Shown: piece after piece, positions 28,749-41,606 of the stretch
How the letters are laid out: every line of letters starts with the position of its first letter
How positions within the stretch are numbered: the stretch's first letter is position 1
DNA from: Cheiracanthium punctorium
Lineage: Eukaryota > Arthropoda > Arachnida > Araneae > Cheiracanthiidae
Assembly: GCA_038373885.1 (NCBI GenBank)
Contig: JAWZYV010012269.1
Coordinates: 122,650-186,649, forward strand
Direction of reading: 5' to 3'
Length of the DNA: 64,000 nt
Notes under the pieces: model-generated
What the model saw: only the letters and a program-made list of their open reading frames with translations
Database searches by the model: none
Told to the model about the DNA's origin: nothing
Program-made: the position numbers and the translations under genes

Positions 28749-29860
28749 AAGGTTTTGCTTGTGTTCATGCGCGACCTATTTTTTCTGCGCAGTTCGATTA
28801 CACTAGGATGTGTGTAGTGTAGCTACTTTTTAGTTTAGTCTATGCTTGCACGTGTGAACGCTGCTCTGGATGAGACTGGTGTCGATTTTTATTTTTGGAT
28901 TTTAAAAGGCGTTCTGTTTTATGTCAAGCTTATAAGGTAACGTGAGTACATTTTTTAAAAAGTGTTACAGGATTCATTTGCGAGACCTACCAGCTAATGA
29001 GAAGGATTCTGGGTCCCCCCCCCTTCAAAAATATGAAACTTTACTTGTAAAGAAATTTGTCGTATGAAACTGTATTGTTCGGAAGACCGTAAACGTTCGG
29101 CATCAACTTTAATGAACGAGAAGATTAGAAGCAGTATAAAAAGTGGTACAACAATGGCTTTTTGGAAAGGTTACAAGACACAGAAGCTGCAAACAAGCAG
29201 GAGGGTCAAGATATTTTTTATACGATGTTTAAATCAATTACTAAGCATTTTCCAACAGAAAAGAGAAATAAATTTGTAGTTAGTTTCTGGATAGTGTAAC
29301 ACTGGGCTTTTTTATAGAAAGTGTGTGTGGGGGGGAGATCTGAAACTTTAACTGTAGTCAGTTTTGAACTGACTATTTTGGAATTTTCAATTTTGTACCA
29401 ACGGAAAAATTCTAAAAGCAGGGTAGGTATTTTCTGCCATTTTTTTGGGGGGGGGGGGTGGCCAACCTGTACCTCGGCAATTTTTTTTTTTTTTGTCTCC
29501 AAATTCAAAAGCGTCAAAATTACCGTTATACAAAATAACTAAAAAACATTTTGACTATTAAATAACGAATGATAATCACACTTGGACTTTGCCAACAAAA
29601 AATAATCTGGCTGTGGGTACATGACAAAGTCCTTCAAGAAAAACTAATTTCTGAAATGTAGTCAAAATAAGAGAAACTACATCGGAAATACTCAAAAACC
29701 ATCAAAATGTATCTTTTTATAAACCACTCCTCTTCCCACAAAATTTAATTAAAAATCATCCTATTCGAATATTCCATCGCCTCAATTTCAGAATCTGAAT
29801 TTTTATAAACTGTATTCAGCATAAATTTCCCCAATCCTTCGGATTCAACCGTCGGAATCA

Positions 29861-30868
29861 GAAAAAACATTTAACAAAAATAAGTCTTCATTCAATATAT
29901 TTAATCCTCGTCCACCTAAAATAAATAAGTTCATGTTCAATTTTTATTATCCCAAATCGAATTTCATGCACTTCTGGAAACGCGCGGAAACTTTTCGCAT
30001 TCGAACCATTTCTTTTTGTGTACACAACCCCTCTTATATCAATGCTTCATGCAGACGATCATTTTAAAGCACAAATAAAAATACTATGTCATCTAGGAAA
30101 ACTATTTCAGAAGAATTGGGATTGCAATTTGCCCTTCAAAGCCTGCTGACCGTGACTTCAATAGGACGTCATGCCAATTGCGACAGCTGATTTTGTCACG
30201 CAAACGACTCACTTTTTTACTCTCCGAAATAAAAAGGATCGGAAAGTAGCGAAAAATCTCTTGAAAATTACGGAGCGGGTAGCTTTTCATATTTTTAAAG
30301 TAACGCAGATTGTTTTCTATACTTTTGGGGAACATACCATTCTACGTGACCCGTTTAGGAGGGGGAGGGAGGTCTTCAAAATACTATGCTCAGTCACAGG
30401 ACGGGGGGGGGGGGGCATTAGATTTTTGTTACGTAGTCGATTTCGCCGTGAGAAATCTCGCGCTTTTTCGACCTATATTCGAATATGGCGTGCAGTATTT
30501 AGTGCTTCTTAAACTTATAGTTAATTTACTAGTAATTATAAGCATGCATGCAGTCTTATGCAATAAACTGCCGTATCAATAAAGACGAATATGAGTGAAA
30601 TTATTTTCATTTGTTTCACTTTCTGCCTGCGAAATGATTAAAAATCATACTCGTCAATACTACTTAAAAACTTAAAGGGGAGGGGGGGGGGGGTCCTTGA
30701 CATATACTACGAGTGGTCACCGAGGGGAGGGAGGGGTCGAAAATTCTTAAAAATAGGTCACTTGGTATGGGTACGTTCCCTTATATATAATTATGAAAAT
30801 TTTCAAGAGGATCGTACAAATGGTATAGATGTTACTAGGCATTTTGACCTTAACTTTTTAATCATCTT
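29861..30868. repeat. Dispersed repeat family A, copy 1 (interrupted)
   Basis: From GAAAAAACATTTAACAAAAA onward it matches 62932-63560 in the same orientation through ATATTTAATCCTCGTCCACC, TTATATCAATGCTTCATGCA, GCGACAGCTGATTTTGTCAC and CAAGAGGATCGTACAAATGG. A 454-bp insertion at 30327-30780 splits this copy. Family unknown. Confidence 0.7.
30327..30780. mobile_element. TIR insertion inside repeat A
   Basis: Comparison with the uninterrupted copy near 63.47 kb marks the insertion: CTATACTT..TATATAATTATG is contiguous there. The ends are inverted repeats, GGGAACATACCATTCTACGT and in reverse GGGAACGTACCCATACCAAG, both running into GTGACC. The interior has long G runs and no transposase. Confidence 0.65.
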
Positions 30869-30871
30869 TGC

Positions 30872-31610
30872 ACTGCAAAACATATTCCTGTAAATCAACA
30901 GAAAAAGTCTGGCAGCAAAAAGTTGCCAGAAATATTCTGTAGGCAGAAATTTTCTGTTGCCAGGAGCTGTATGTTATATGACAGAAAAATTCTGTTCCCT
31001 ACAGAAATTTTCCGTATACATATAAAAGTCGTTTCCAAGCAGCGTTTTACAGTTGATTTCTGTATACAGAAACTATCTGTAAGGGTTACAGAATCATTCT
31101 ATTGAATAACATTTATTACTGTCGACAGACTGTCATGTCGACAAACATTTCTGTATACAGAAATTTTCTGGCAACTTTTTGCTGCCAGTAATTCTTCTGT
31201 ATACAGAAACTTTCTGTACACAGAAAGATGTTACATTCTGGCAACATTTTGCTGCAGTTTTTCTGTTAATTTACAGAAATAGTATTTTTAGTTATTTCAT
31301 ATATTACTATCATATTTCTCCAAATGTTTAAATTTTTTTATACAGATACCTAAAAAAAATTAATAAATTTACAAAAATATAATAGTAATACATAAAATAA
31401 ATATAATACCAGTAAGTAGTCTGGTATTATATTTTATTATTACTATTATATTTTTGTAAATGTATTAAAATTTTTAAATAATGTATAAAAACATTTAAAC
31501 ATTTGGAGAAATATAATAGTAATATATGAAATAACTAAAAATACAATTTCTGTAAATTAACAGAAAAACTGCAGCAAAATGTTGCCAGAATGTAACATCT
31601 TTCTGTAAAA
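30872..31610. repeat. Cluster of nested palindromes, CACTGCAAAA family
   Basis: It starts CACTGCAAAACATATTCCTG, like the element at 290-525. A first palindrome pairs GGCAGCAAAAAGTTGCCAG near 30907 with its inverse near 31170. A second, about 385 bp, pairs 31221 with 31605 and includes ACATTCTGGCAACATTTTGC in both arms. CTGTATACAGAA palindromes recur between them. It looks like nested or fused non-autonomous CACTA-like elements. Confidence 0.6.
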
Positions 31611-31889
31611 GTGCTTAGTTCATTTACTTAACTATTTGTGACACTGACAACCACAGACAAACAAAATTAGAAATATTTCTGACAAGAATAAAAATTGATT
31701 TTTCTTTTTTTAATCACTGAATCTGAACTTTTTGTGTTCAAAATCTGTACCTAGAGATATAAGTATACTCATACTTTAAAATAATCTTAATAGACACAAA
31801 TAACTCTTCAGTTCAACAGTAAATTAAAATATTAAAGGTCTGAATTAAACATTCTGTGTGAGTAATAATTGAGAGCTGTTTCAAGAACA

Positions 31890-32030
31890 CGAGTACTTAC
31901 CGGAGCCGCAACTACTGTATACGACACCTGGGGCAAACCTTAATTAGGTTTCCCCTCCCAAGGAGCGATAATTGATCTTGGCACCCCCTTTAGCACAGCA
32001 CCCGCATCATGTGCCCCACTTACTTCAACG
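31890..32030. repeat. Possible degraded transposon end
   Basis: A GC-richer block containing GGAGCCGCAACTACTGTATA and CGCTCCTTGGGAGGGG-like sequence when read on either strand. It carries two good minus-strand donor look-alikes (CCG|GTAAGT and GAA|GTAAGT) but no open frame leading into them. I read it as transposon debris. Confidence 0.3.
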
Positions 32031-33580
32031 AGAGAAATAAGCATTCTTTTCCCATGAAAAGATAGGAGGATGAGTGTATTTGTAATGAAAATTTTTACAT
32101 ATCATTTATAAACATGCCATTAGAGCTCTAAAGCAAAAAATTATCTATAGCAGAGCTTGACAACCTGCAGTCTGTCTCCTTAGATAAAAAGGAGAAAGAA
32201 AATGAGGGAATTTTACACTTTTCCTATCATTTTAGAAATACACAAAGTATTCGATTTCCAGTATAATGAAACATTGTTGAACTCAGCAGCAGATCAAGAG
32301 AAAAATATGGGGGAGAAAACAAATGCTGAAAATTTCACTTTTTATTTTCCTTTAGTTCACGCTTATTTTATTTATTTACTTTTTTTTTCTTTGGTTAGAA
32401 TCTGGCAACTAAATAATTGTTTTATAAATAGTTGGCACTAAATTGCGGGATAAAAATTTAAGCATAGGTATCATAATAGTGAAAAACAAATGAGGAATTA
32501 TCCAACATCAGAGAGCATTTTCTCTGCTCTGCTAGGGTTCATTTTTGAACTACACGTTTTAGAAAGCGACACAAAAGCGATCTTCTTACAAAAATAATAA
32601 TAATAATTCTTATTTATATAGTCAAACTTGAATAATTCAAAGTTGAAATTTTGAATTGATCATGCTCGAGTTATCCAAGTTTTGCTGTATTAATGAAAAC
32701 TACACTCAATACTTTTAATCTTGTTCACTTAAATTAAAAATAACTCATTTCAGATTCTATTTTAAACACTACAGTTACAAGAATGCATTGTTGCCATAAG
32801 TTGTTAAATTGAACCATTAAATGAAAGTCACTTCTAGAAAAACTCTTGAAAATAAATGGAAATGCATAAATATAAAACAAATAGAGCATTAAATGGTGCA
32901 TTAAAAAATAATCCGATTTTGAATGCTATTGTAGCTATTTTGCATTTTTTTTTTCCCCCAAATGTGTAGCAACAGAGTTTTCAAAATTATCTGGAACCAC
33001 ACATACACTTTACTACTAGCATAGGTAGTGACGCCTGGTATTCTCGGAAAAATCCAAACCATTTAGACTTAAAAGTTACAAAATTAGTTAACTAAAATTA
33101 TTAGCTACACTGTAAAAATCGGAAGTGTTACCTTAAAATATGGGGCAGCTCTTGTATTTTAAAATTGCAGGAACGTTTCTGCACTAGGCGGGTACAGTAT
33201 TTATAAATGTTTCTGCATATTTTGGAAAAATATTTAAATATTTTCCAATTTTTTTTTTTTTGCAAAGGTTTCCAGATAAAAGGTGAATAGATGTGTAACA
33301 TTTCAGTATATTTCGGGGAAAATATTCAGTAACCCCTCTTTTTATTTCACAAAGGTTTGCGAATTAATATGCAATATTCCTATTAATAAATTGAATTTTA
33401 TTAATTTTAATGAATTTTAAAATAAGTGTAACTTATGACTGCTTTTTTTGCAAAAGAAAATCTTAAAATATGAAAAAGTAATTTTTACTATCATAAAGTC
33501 ATAAAAAAAAATCTTGATAAATTACAAATCTGATCTTGGTTCCCTGAAATTTGTCATACTAAAATTGTACATTGGATTTC
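32031..33580. other. AT-rich region without recognised features
   Basis: No gene or repeat family recognised. At 33111 a CACTGTAAAAATC terminus, similar to CACTA-like ends, occurs without a visible partner. Confidence 0.4.
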
Positions 33581-33669
33581 TTTTCCCCCTCTATGAATCT
33601 CAAACAAAATAAAAGGTTCTTTATAGAACCTTTTATTTGTTTGAGACAGTTTTCATAGAGGGTGAAAAA
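33581..33669. repeat. Near-perfect 89-bp hairpin
   Basis: CCCTCTATGAA, CTCAAACAAA and AAAGGTTCT on the left each reappear inverted on the right around the centre TTCTTTATAGAA. The arms differ by a few inserted bases. It could be a minimal MITE or the precursor of a small RNA. Confidence 0.6.
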
Positions 33670-33799
33670 ATATTATTAGCTTACTTTCAGCAGTTCATTT
33701 TATACTTAAGAAAAAACTGGAATAACTCCACTGACTTTGCGAACTCTTGATCCTTACCAAGCATTTAAATAAATTTAATCAGCTCAATCAAATGTAGTA

Positions 33800-34910
33800 T
33801 TCAGTCACTAGTGTACTTCAAATAATTTGAGTGTATAGGCTGCAATGTATAAGAATAATTTTTTGTAGCCCTATAAAAATAAAAAAAAAACTGCAAGCTC
33901 TCTGCATACTAAAATCTATACAGTGTGAAAGACAGTGACCAATAATATGCATACCTAATTGAGCACTCTTTAGATGCTACTACACTTTCAAGAATTTGTG
34001 CCATAATGTATAAGAATATTTCGTAGCACTGTACAAAACATCTGTGCTCTACCCACATCAAAATCTATACAGGTTGTGTGACTGTGACCTATGAACTTTT
34101 ATTAAAATGCACCATTTAGGCACTAGCGTACTATAAATGATTTGCATCTGTAGGCTGTTATGTATGAGAATTTTTTTTTTTTTTTTTTTTTTTTTGCAAC
34201 CCCGTGAACAGTGATCGCAACAACACCTCTAGATGTAAATATTTCACACCTTAGAAATTATGGAATGTGTGTTTTTACGCATTGTTTTTCCATATAAAAT
34301 TAGGTATATTTTGATAAATAATTATGATTTGCTGATTTTAAATTTAAAAAATCAATTTTTGTACTAGTTTTTGTTGAACTAACATTTATGTACCTAGATA
34401 TAAAAATCAGTTATTATTTATGTGTCAAATGCTATTTAATTATGTATTTGAAAATTTAGCATGTTCGTTGTTTTAATTACTTGTTTGGAACAGAAAATAC
34501 TTTTAAAAAGGTTAAGGAGTATTTTTACTCATCTGAAAAAATCTTAGATGGATCACTGCCCATGAACAAATTATCAGCTCTATGCACACCAAAATCTATG
34601 CAGGTCATGTGATCGAAACCTATAACATACATAACCAATTAGCACTCAATTGAATGCATCATTCAGACACTAGCACACTTAGACACCAGCACACTTCAGA
34701 CACTAACACACTTAGGCCTATAGATAGAAATGAAGAATTTCTATCCATAGGCCATAAATTTTTTTTTGTAGCCCTGTAAAAAATTTTAAGTCATATATAC
34801 ACCAAAATCAATAACGTTTGCATGGCGATGGTCTATAATATGCATACCAAATTTGAGCTCAATCGAATGCACCATTTAGGAGCTATCGTGTTCACTCATA
34901 CACACACAGA
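33800..34910. repeat. Degenerate tandem repeat, about 150-165 bp units
   Basis: The succession TAGGCTGCAATGTATAAG, TTTTTTGTAGCCCTGT, CAAAATCTATACAG, ATATGCATACC, GAATGCACCATTTAGG and CACTAGCGTAC recurs starting near 33835, 33998, 34144 and 34711. A T run at 34171-34195 and about 350 bp of unrelated sequence interrupt it at 34207-34560. Such phrases occur in old LINE or SINE 3' ends. Confidence 0.55.
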
Positions 34911-35041
34911 TACATGCTCAAAAAGTTAAAACAGATGAAAAAAAATTTTCTTAGTAAAAGTTTTCAACAAATTATATATGCCATAAAGTATTTTATTTTA
35001 GAAAAGTAGTATATACATTACAAATTATCTTTTCTAAACAT

Positions 35042-35101
35042 TCATAAGTAAGGCAATACAGATACACAGGACTTCTCTCTGCAAGTAAATTGATACATTT
35101 C
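35042..35101 (-). CDS. Tentative small-protein gene, terminal exon
   Basis: On the minus strand a long pyrimidine tract and TTTTTTTCAG precede 35101, a textbook acceptor. In the phase left by the exon at 38830-38950 the exon reads EMYQFTCREKSCVSVLPYL and stops at TGA, 35044-35042. AATAAA follows on the minus strand at 34997-34992, about 45 nt on. Splice site, stop and poly-A signal together look like a real 3' end; the reading frame is the uncertain part. Confidence 0.35.
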   Translation of the reverse strand, partial: EMYQFTCREKSCVSVLPYL

Positions 35102-36013
35102 CTGAAAAAAAGAAAAAGTAAAATCAGATACATTTTTAAATATATTTGATAAATTTGCTGGACGATTCCACCGTTATGTGTGCGACATCTGTAAACTGCT
35201 TTTCTTTAACTCCTTTTTCATAACTCAGCATTGAAAAATCAAGTATCAATATTATCTTGCTTTATATCCTTTTATAAAACAAACATATACACAATAAATA
35301 TAATTATCTGCAACATTTTATATTTAATTATTAATTTTATAAAATTTGTAACATGTGTGAAAACTTATGGGTAACACACAGACATTGGAACTGTCCTGCT
35401 CAGCAAACTCCTAAATAAAAAAAAAATTCATTTTTATACTCTATGACACTATAGGTTCCCGACCGTATGATTATGTCTTTGGTTATAGTGAGCCTCTGGG
35501 GAGCAGCAAATTTTGTTCACTAATTTGATTTGATTTGAAGTCACCCCTGCAGGGAGGGCGAGATTTTGGAGATTTAAGGCGAAGAGCCGTTATCTCACTT
35601 GTTCTGGAGTTCGTTCACTATATCCAAAGTTCTGATGTCCAATAACAATAAAACAATACTTAACTAGAAAATAGAATTTTATACAAGTACTGAAGTTTAT
35701 TAAGTAAATCAAACATAATGGATTGCATTTATAAGTCTAGAACTAGTTAAGTAAAATAAACACAATTAATCGCATTTATGGAAATAATGTATATTCCATT
35801 CAGTTGGAAAAAGGAGCTGTCGCTTTTAACATATATTCATTGAGGATGGAAAATGAAATCGTCTTAAGTCAAGACGAAATTTCAACTTTTAGTTCACTTT
35901 TGTTAATGAATGCTTTTAAAGGGTAGGATGGATTGCAGCAGTGAAAAAGTTATGACCCCCTCCCCCCATTGTTTAATATAATCAACGTAGTCTAGACACT
36001 GGCAATTCACCTG

Positions 36014-36756
36014 TACAGTGGTCACCACTTATTTCGGTTAGTGGTTTATCCTGTGAGCCGCTTATTCTGGTCAAAATTGTTATGAACAGAACAAAATGGC
36101 CAAACAGCACTGTCCATCGTTTACCTCGGTAGTGAGTGCTGCTTTATCCAGTTAAGTAATCTGGAGATTAGGTAAAATTTCGACGCAATTAGCTTTTAGG
36201 GTCAGCCAGTCAAAGATGACTCGTATTTGTGTGGAGGTGTTACAATAATTCAATCAAAACAATTGTTAATACACTTAATAGAATTTTAATAAAAAATAAT
36301 GATCAATCTGACACCCTGAACGAATCAGGCACCCTATGATGATGACAATGGTGTGCACCTGAACCACATGAGTAGATTCGCTGAACACTACAGACATTTT
36401 ATGTAGAGCATTTGAGGAGAACAACGTAAATGGTTACCTCTTTTCACCACTAAGTTAAATTCAGTTTGTGCTAAAATACAATATACCCTTAAAACAGCCT
36501 TTAATCTCAGATTCCCCCCCCCAAGAAGTTGTAATAGTTTTTTTTTCTTTTCTTATAAATAAATATGTTCATATGTCAAACTATTGAATAATATAGTTTA
36601 TATATTTTGATTTAATTCACAAATTTTTTTATCTTAAATATTTCATACTTTGTGCCTCTTACTTTTACTTTGGTCCCGCCATTTATTTCGGATTTCGGTT
36701 ATTCCAGCCAGTTTCAATCCGTTTCGATGTAACTGGAATAAGTGAGGACCACTGTA
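36014..36756. mobile_element. pogo/Tigger-like non-autonomous element (about 740 bp)
   Basis: TA flanks both ends. The inverted repeats are CAGTGGTCACCACTTATTTC on the left and CAGTGGTCCTCACTTATTCC from the right, typical of Tigger/pogo termini. The interior has no transposase. A CAGTCAACTCCGGATATAG end of another such element lies close by at about 36970-36990. Confidence 0.7.
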
Positions 36757-37266
36757 TTTCGGAACAGGAGCTTGATAATCTTTCTCTCTACTTGAACACT
36801 AAAGAGACACTCTTCGTGAGAATAGAACAACATTACCCCTACTGTCCAAAAATTTTTAAGTTCACTATAACGGAAGTCGTGGTTCATTAAAACTGAAAAA
36901 TGCTATGTGCATTTCTAATGTATGTGAGTCAGGACTAAGGAAATGTGTTCACTATAGCTGAAAGTTCTCTATATCCGGAGTTGACTGTACATATACATTA
37001 AAAAAGCCACAGCATTCTCTGTGTTTAAGTTCTAGGGACTTACGGAGTCTTTCGCTGACATTTTTCCTTTTTAGATAATGTAACAAAATAATGAAAGCAT
37101 TTACAAGTCTAACAGGCATAAAGAGGGGTTCACAAGTATGATTAAGGATTTTAAAAAGGCGGTTCTGGAACCCAGCGATTCAGAAGAAAAAAAAAAAGTT
37201 TACAATATACGCTATAGCACTTCAGCATGATCTCTGCATACGAAATTACCAAAAGCTTAATATGAG

Positions 37267-38206
37267 GTATGATCCAAAAGTTTGGGGACAACGTGTAAAA
37301 TTCTTTATCCTGAATAGTTCACATCACCGAAGTACTACATCCACCTTCAAAGTAGTCACCTTGGACGACGATAAACTTCTGCCAACGTTCGTATAATTTC
37401 TCGAAGCCATTTTCCCCAACCTCCCATAAGGTTTTTTGCAAAGCTGCTTTCATCTCTTCAGATGACACAAAGGCGTTTCATCTCTTCTGATGAAACATAA
37501 CGGCATCCCTGTATTATTTTTTTAATTAATGGGAACATGTAAAAATCACATAGGGCTAGTCGGGTGAATAGGGGAATGTGAATAACCTGGGTACTTTGTC
37601 AATTAAATCACCCAATATTGTCATTCGTTATTCTTTTTGTTCAGTAATCAACAATCGAGGGACAATGTGCTGGGACACTTGGTGTATGTTGAGATCTTCC
37701 ATTGGAATGCACTGGCAACTTGTATATAAGTGTGTAGACTCTGCGATTTCTACAAGTGTTTGACGACGATCTTTTCAAACACATTCAAGACACCAATGAA
37801 ACATTTTCTGTATTCCATGAAGTCGAAAGTCGGGCCAACATTGTCCAACGATTCTCGGCCCTCTTTAAAATGCAGATGCCATTCATAAACCTTGGATCTC
37901 GTTATGGTAGATTCATCATACACATTTCTTAGCATTTCCAAAGTCTCTATTGGTGTCTTAACTGTTGACAGAATTTAATGATACAGCAATGCTCAAGAAA
38001 AGCCAATTTTCTTATGTCACCAAGCTAAGACAACTGACTTCGGAAGGTAACAGCTGTGAGCGCTGTTCGTCCGCATGACATGGGATAAATGAACTCAGTC
38101 AGGTAGGGATAGGTTGGGAGAATCCTTTCCAAGCAATTTAACTTTAGGTACTTGCTTCCGCCACATCATCAGGAATAACCACAGTCCCGGAATTTTTGGA
38201 TCATAC
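37267..38206 (-). mobile_element. Degraded, internally deleted mariner element
   Basis: The ends GTATGATCCAAAAGTTTGGG and in reverse GTATGATCCAAAAATTCCGG are inverted repeats. The minus strand reads the DNA-binding region (LEMLRNVYDESTITRSKVYE, then WHLHFKEGRESLDN) at about 37950-37850. At about 37480-37330 it reads the C-terminal part (SSEEMKAALQKTLWEVGENG, FEKLYERWQKFIVVQGDYFE). The catalytic middle is missing or scrambled and frames are broken. At about 940 bp it is shorter than the usual 1.3 kb. Confidence 0.8.
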
Positions 38207-38829
38207 TATGTATAAGCTAATATAAAGCTTTCAGCATAAAATGCACACATAATCAATACTCTCCTTAATTGTCATTTTAATTGTAAATAAAATATAACTT
38301 TTCAAATTTGTAATTAAATACTAAATAAAGATTAATTAAAATTCATTTTATATTATTCATAGGTAAAACACACAACAGTATATTATATATAAAACTAAAA
38401 AATCTTGGTCATGAAAAAATACCTTTTACAAAGTTAAACACTAATAGCAGCATACTTGTATTTTGCAATATTAATAATTTAATAAATATGCTATGATAAA
38501 TGTAATTAATCTGGTAACTATGCTTAATCGCATCATGCTTTGAGTTTTACAAAACATATTTAGCAGTTTTTCGAAATTATGTTTCTAATTGAGGATCAGA
38601 AAAAAATCCTATCCCCACCCCACCCGATAAAGAAAAGTAGAAAACCATGTCAAGTAGTGTTACCCAGTAGAAAAGTCTGCATTTCTGTAATATTATTAAA
38701 TATAGTAGATTATTTTTCACTCATCTTAAAATTCAATGACTTAGGATATTTTATAATATGAAATTAACATATTAAAGTATAACTAAGCAATATTATTTGT
38801 AAATACATTTAAAAATCTGTTAAAAATAC

Positions 38830-38950
38830 CTTTTTTCTCTTCGTTCTGAAATTATTTAGCTGAATATGGCCAAATATCTGTTCAGTATTCGGCCTACCAA
38901 ATTCACCAGTGTAGAGATGTCCTGTGTCAATTACAGTTGACGTTGCATTA
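38830..38950 (-). CDS. Tentative small-protein gene, middle exon
   Basis: Acceptor CTTCTTTCCAG before 38950 and donor AAAAAAG|GTATTT after 38830. With the two bases carried from the exon at 40136 the frame is open throughout, reading NATSTVIDTGHLYTGEFGRP, then NTEQIFGHIQLNNFRTKRKK, and ends in phase 0. The composition is protein-like, with varied residues and a basic end. I recognise no family. The same phase would also join the LSM1-like exon at 27921, which I consider less likely than the terminal exon at 35.1 kb. Confidence 0.35.
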
Positions 38951-40135
38951 CTGGAAAGAAGCTTTATCCGATTGAGCCATCAAATCGCAGGACACTTCCC
39001 CTGTGCATGTTAAAACACAGGTATAAAAATCACTAGCAGACAGTAGGCCACAAAAAATTTAAAGGTATTGCACAAGAGCAAATCAAGCAATGATATCATA
39101 AACTATCACTTTTTTACACTTGGGGCTGTTATTTTGGTATTAATAACAATTTCTGGGATTATATTTGTTTCTTAAAAGAAAAGAATTCCTTAGGATGATT
39201 TTAAGAATTTCCAGGTAATCACAAGAAAAAAATAATTATTAAGTGTCTAAAGCATTACAACAATCAAAATTATTTGTTTCTTCCTCTTACATACCTACCA
39301 ACATTCCGTTATTGAAAATCTTACAGAACACAATAAAAATCAACTAAAGATTATATGTTTATCCTTACAATACAGTTAATTATAAATATCAATTTTATTA
39401 AATAAAAATCAAAGCAAGTTATTTAGAAATCTTTTTTCATAGTATGAAAATCAGTTATGATTTTTATAAGCTGATTAATGGAAATACAAATTTATATCAA
39501 CATCTGTAAAAGAAAGTCATAAATGATCAACATACCTAAATTTGTCATAAGACAGATTATTATTTATGAGAGTGTTCAAATGTGAGAGCAAAATATATAT
39601 GATACACCCCGCTAGCAAGTGGGGACATGCAACCAGTGTTATATATCAGTCTCAAATAATATCCAATTTCAAATCTAAGGCTCGCCAAATTGCCAACATA
39701 CACCATTTTGTAAGATTTTTTTCAGGGAATCATTCGAAGCATCGACTTAACAGCAATCAAAATGAGATATATCTGTCACTTATATGGTTCGATCACCATA
39801 AAGTAAAGCAGGCATTCATTTGAAAAGTAGCAGCATTTTAAAAATTATAAACTATAACGAGTTTTATCGTTAACTCTGATGTACTAAATGCAAAGATTTC
39901 AATTCTCTGAAATTTGGCAGAATTCCCCCAACTTAAATCAATTTACTGAATTTGGTGAGAATTCTGAAGATAGATCGCTTGAAATCCCTTAATAACTACA
40001 TTATTTCTGATCAGATAATTAAAATTTAACGCTGTATTCTACTAAAACCTATACACTTATTTTCAAAAATGCTATTTCCTTAAGCTCTCAGTACATTGCG
40101 CTTAGCCTAAAACTGTGCAAACCACTAGAACTTAC

Positions 40136-40177
40136 TTTCTCAAAATCGGTATATCAGCCATTTTATCTTTTGCCAAA
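40136..40177 (-). CDS. Tentative small-protein gene, start exon
   Basis: On the minus strand, AAATTTGTTAG at 40178 is a possible acceptor. After 16 nt, ATG at 40161-40159 in an AAAATGG context opens MADIPILR. The exon ends AA before a strong GTAAGT donor (40135-40130). The split codon AA|T fits the next exon and keeps the frame open. Combined with 38830-38950 and 35042-35101 the product would be 68 residues, soluble, with no signal peptide or membrane segment. Short exons like this arise by chance, hence the confidence. Confidence 0.3.
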
Positions 40178-41606
40178 CTAACAAATTTTACATAATAGCC
40201 TCAGAAATCTTCAATCCTTATTATTTTGCATACAAAACATGTCATTCCTGCTCTGATTTCCCATGCACATATTATAATTAAAAAAATAACTTTACAAAAA
40301 TAAACTAACAAAAAAATCATTAGTATTCTTTTATTTTTACTTATTTAAGAATTGAAAACATTTTATTCGGCAAAATTGCAACACATGACAACTACGATGC
40401 TCATTTCACACGCTTTTTACTATGGGAATGGGGGTTACAATTACGGAAAGCTTTCTATGTGGAAATCATACAAAAATCTCAAACTCTGGGAACGGGTGGA
40501 CTTTCAAAGTTTTAAAGTAAAAGTGCACTATCATTTACTCTATATTATTTTACACATCTGTGCAAAATTTCAGGCTGATTGGTCCATTTTTGTGGATTTG
40601 TATATGGTCTAAACCCACAAACACAGTTTCATTCTTATTATTACTTAGATTTCTGTGTATCAAAAGCATACATTTATAAAAAACATTAGTTAAATTTACA
40701 CATTTTACAACATTTAAGCTATTAATAAATGGTGGTATCTATGACAAGTTAGAGAGAAAATGGAGTTTCTGCTGTATAAGCAAAAAAATCAATCATATCT
40801 TTATCTCATACGGTTTTCAATTTAATAAATTTACAAGCATAATTTAGCTGAACATTAGTGACTGAGGTACGAAAGTTTAAAAAATTATGTTTTTAAAAAT
40901 TTTGTTGAATAAAAACACTTCTTTCTAAAAATCTTACAATAATGCCAATTAGATTTATAATAATCTTGCAATGTAATCAATTTCTTACATTAAACCTTAC
41001 ATGTTGGCAGCAATGCTTCTAGCATAAATAATGTTAATTCATTAAATCAAACACAGTTCCATATTAAATTCTGCATATAAAAAGTCAAAAATTATTTCAA
41101 GGGTGAAATGAGTTTTTAAAAAAACACTGTACTAACGTATTATCCTGCCAAACTATTTGTCCGTCAAATGAGTTGCCAATCGTATTCAAAACCATTGATA
41201 ATTTCATACCCGGCATTTCTCTTGGCGAAAATAAAATCGCTCGTCTTGGCGGACCGCGGGGTAATACGCAAGTACCAAAAACACTTTATCGATTGACAGG
41301 ATTTTGTTCAACCCAAAAAATCCCAACTGAAAAACTTAAATGGTTTTTTTTTTCAAAATTTCAAATTTAATTACATAGGTAATACATCTCTTGATATCAA
41401 TACACCAATTGCAGGGCTCAATGCATACGATAATTGGGTTTGTATTGCAGCCTCATCACAAAATTGCAAACGATTAATATGGCCCTTTATAAAAATGCAA
41501 TAAATTATAACAGCACTTCACTGTCACTTAACCTGTTTTATCAATTATTTTAACAAAATGTATTTTACTGGAAAAAAATTACTGGATCAACCCCTGACTT
41601 GTAAAA

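Noticed and set aside
30171..30512. 113-codon plus-strand open frame
   Set aside because: It runs from repeat family A into the inserted element, so it spans an insertion junction.
31890..31925. Strong GTAAGT donor on the minus strand as LSM1 first exon
   Set aside because: The phase fits the exon at 27921, but the upstream frame meets a stop within 14 codons without an ATG, and the sequence looks like transposon debris.
32020..32060. ATG-to-donor stretch on the minus strand (MGKECLFLSL) as an LSM1 start exon
   Set aside because: The donor leaves two extra bases, while the LSM1 exon must be entered in phase 0.
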